From an uncultured bacterium (GTDB lineage Bacteria; Bacillota_I; Bacilli_A; RF39; UBA660): DNA of 32,137 nucleotides. The DNA is taken from NCBI GenBank assembly GCA_949293285.1, contig CASFCU010000055.1, forward strand, positions 1-32,137, given 5' to 3'. Below the pieces are notes generated by a model. That model was given only the letters and a program-made list of their open reading frames with translations. It was not told the DNA's origin and ran no database searches. The position numbers and the translations under genes are program-made. This document shows, one piece after another, positions 31,885-32,137 of the stretch. How positions within the stretch are numbered: position 1 is the stretch's first letter; every line of letters begins with the position of its first letter.

Positions 31885-31911
31885 AAAGGTTAATTTCGGT
31901 TAACCTTTTTT
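31885..31911 (+). terminator. Terminator after tRNA-Leu
   Basis: AAAGGTTAA / TTAACCTTT with a six-base loop and T run. Confidence 0.8.
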
Positions 31912-31937
31912 GTTTGCTCGAAAGGAGTTGATTAGTT

Positions 31938-32137
31938 ATGCAGATAATAAAGGAAAAGTTAGATATTGACGAAACTTTAAATAAAAGAATTAATAATCTA
32001 CTTAAGTTTATTAGTATTAAGTCAAAGCTTATAAATGGAAATATTATTCATATTTCAAAAACTAATCTTGCTTATATTGAACCACATAAATTAGTTATTA
32101 ATGAAATAACTTATTTATTCTTTAATAATTGTGAAAA
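31938..32137 (+). CDS. Start of an unknown gene (3' end outside window)
   Basis: 66 codons are visible from ATG 31938, open to the window end. AAAGGAGTTGAT lies upstream. It begins MQIIKEKLDIDETLNKRINN and continues with beta/helix-forming residues; no motif or signal peptide is seen. Lysine is AAG in at least six positions, more than in the neighbouring genes, which strongly prefer AAA; together with its place directly behind a tRNA this could indicate acquired DNA, but the sample is small. Function unknown. Confidence 0.55.
   Translation, partial: MQIIKEKLDIDETLNKRINNLLKFISIKSKLINGNIIHISKTNLAYIEPHKLVINEITYLFFNNCE

Noticed and set aside
1-32137. CRISPR array or other regular repeat array
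   Set aside because: No regularly spaced repeats of 20 bases or more were seen and there are no cas genes.

Overview
The window comes from a very AT-rich, endospore-forming member of the Bacillota, probably an uncultured gut Bacilli/Erysipelotrichia-like lineage (the phylum follows from the genes; the lineage is inference). Evidence: a sporulation cluster (dacF-type carboxypeptidase, spoIIAA, sigF, spoVAC-spoVAD-spoVAE), SufS/SufU, RecX, a PrsA-like lipoprotein foldase, ScpA/ScpB and strong AGGAGGTGAT-type ribosome binding sites. The code is standard: Trp is TGG and TGA is used as a stop.

Layout. 1-1441 is the end of a mobile element: the C-terminal part of a large serine recombinase, a P-loop kinase-like gene, then a start-less His/Cys-rich fragment that may be the 3' half of an interrupted gene. 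1664-2032 is a superoxide reductase. 2089-3348 is a complete ISAs1-type insertion sequence with perfect 19-bp ends and a 9-bp target duplication. 3427-5808 is a UvrD/HelD-like helicase with a nuclease-like insert. 5965-9088 is an envelope group (CapA-like phosphoesterase, anchored coiled-coil protein, NAGPA-type glycosidase). 9282-10388 holds rpoZ and recX. On the minus strand lies prsA. At 11632-11835 are two tiny YjcZ-like membrane peptides missed by ordinary gene calling, followed by an 850-bp decayed gene. Then come a HIT protein (minus), sufS-sufU, an ssbB-like gene that appears to start with ATT, an XRE regulator, a pyrimidine-nucleoside phosphorylase, an unknown anchored protein and a VanY/LdcB-type peptidase (minus).

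19744-26352 is the sporulation heart. The order phosphorylase ... dacF ... spoIIAA-sigF-spoVAC-spoVAD-spoVAE matches the Bacillus-type order, with two oddities. A zinc-ribbon clostripain-family protease sits between dacF and spoIIAA, and spoIIAB is absent: spoIIAA is followed 9 bases later by sigF. Two perfect Spo0A boxes (TGTCGAA) precede spoIIAA. A terminator and a sigma-G-like promoter separate sigF from spoVA. After this come an SH3-domain protein with a probably leaderless mRNA, scpA-scpB, two overlapping flavoprotein genes, tRNA-Leu(CAA) and the start of an unknown gene.

The most promising item is the sigma-F control module without its anti-sigma/kinase and with a degenerate SpoIIAA phosphoserine motif. 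Next are the ATT start of ssb, the leaderless SH3 gene and the possible recombinase-interrupted gene at the left edge.
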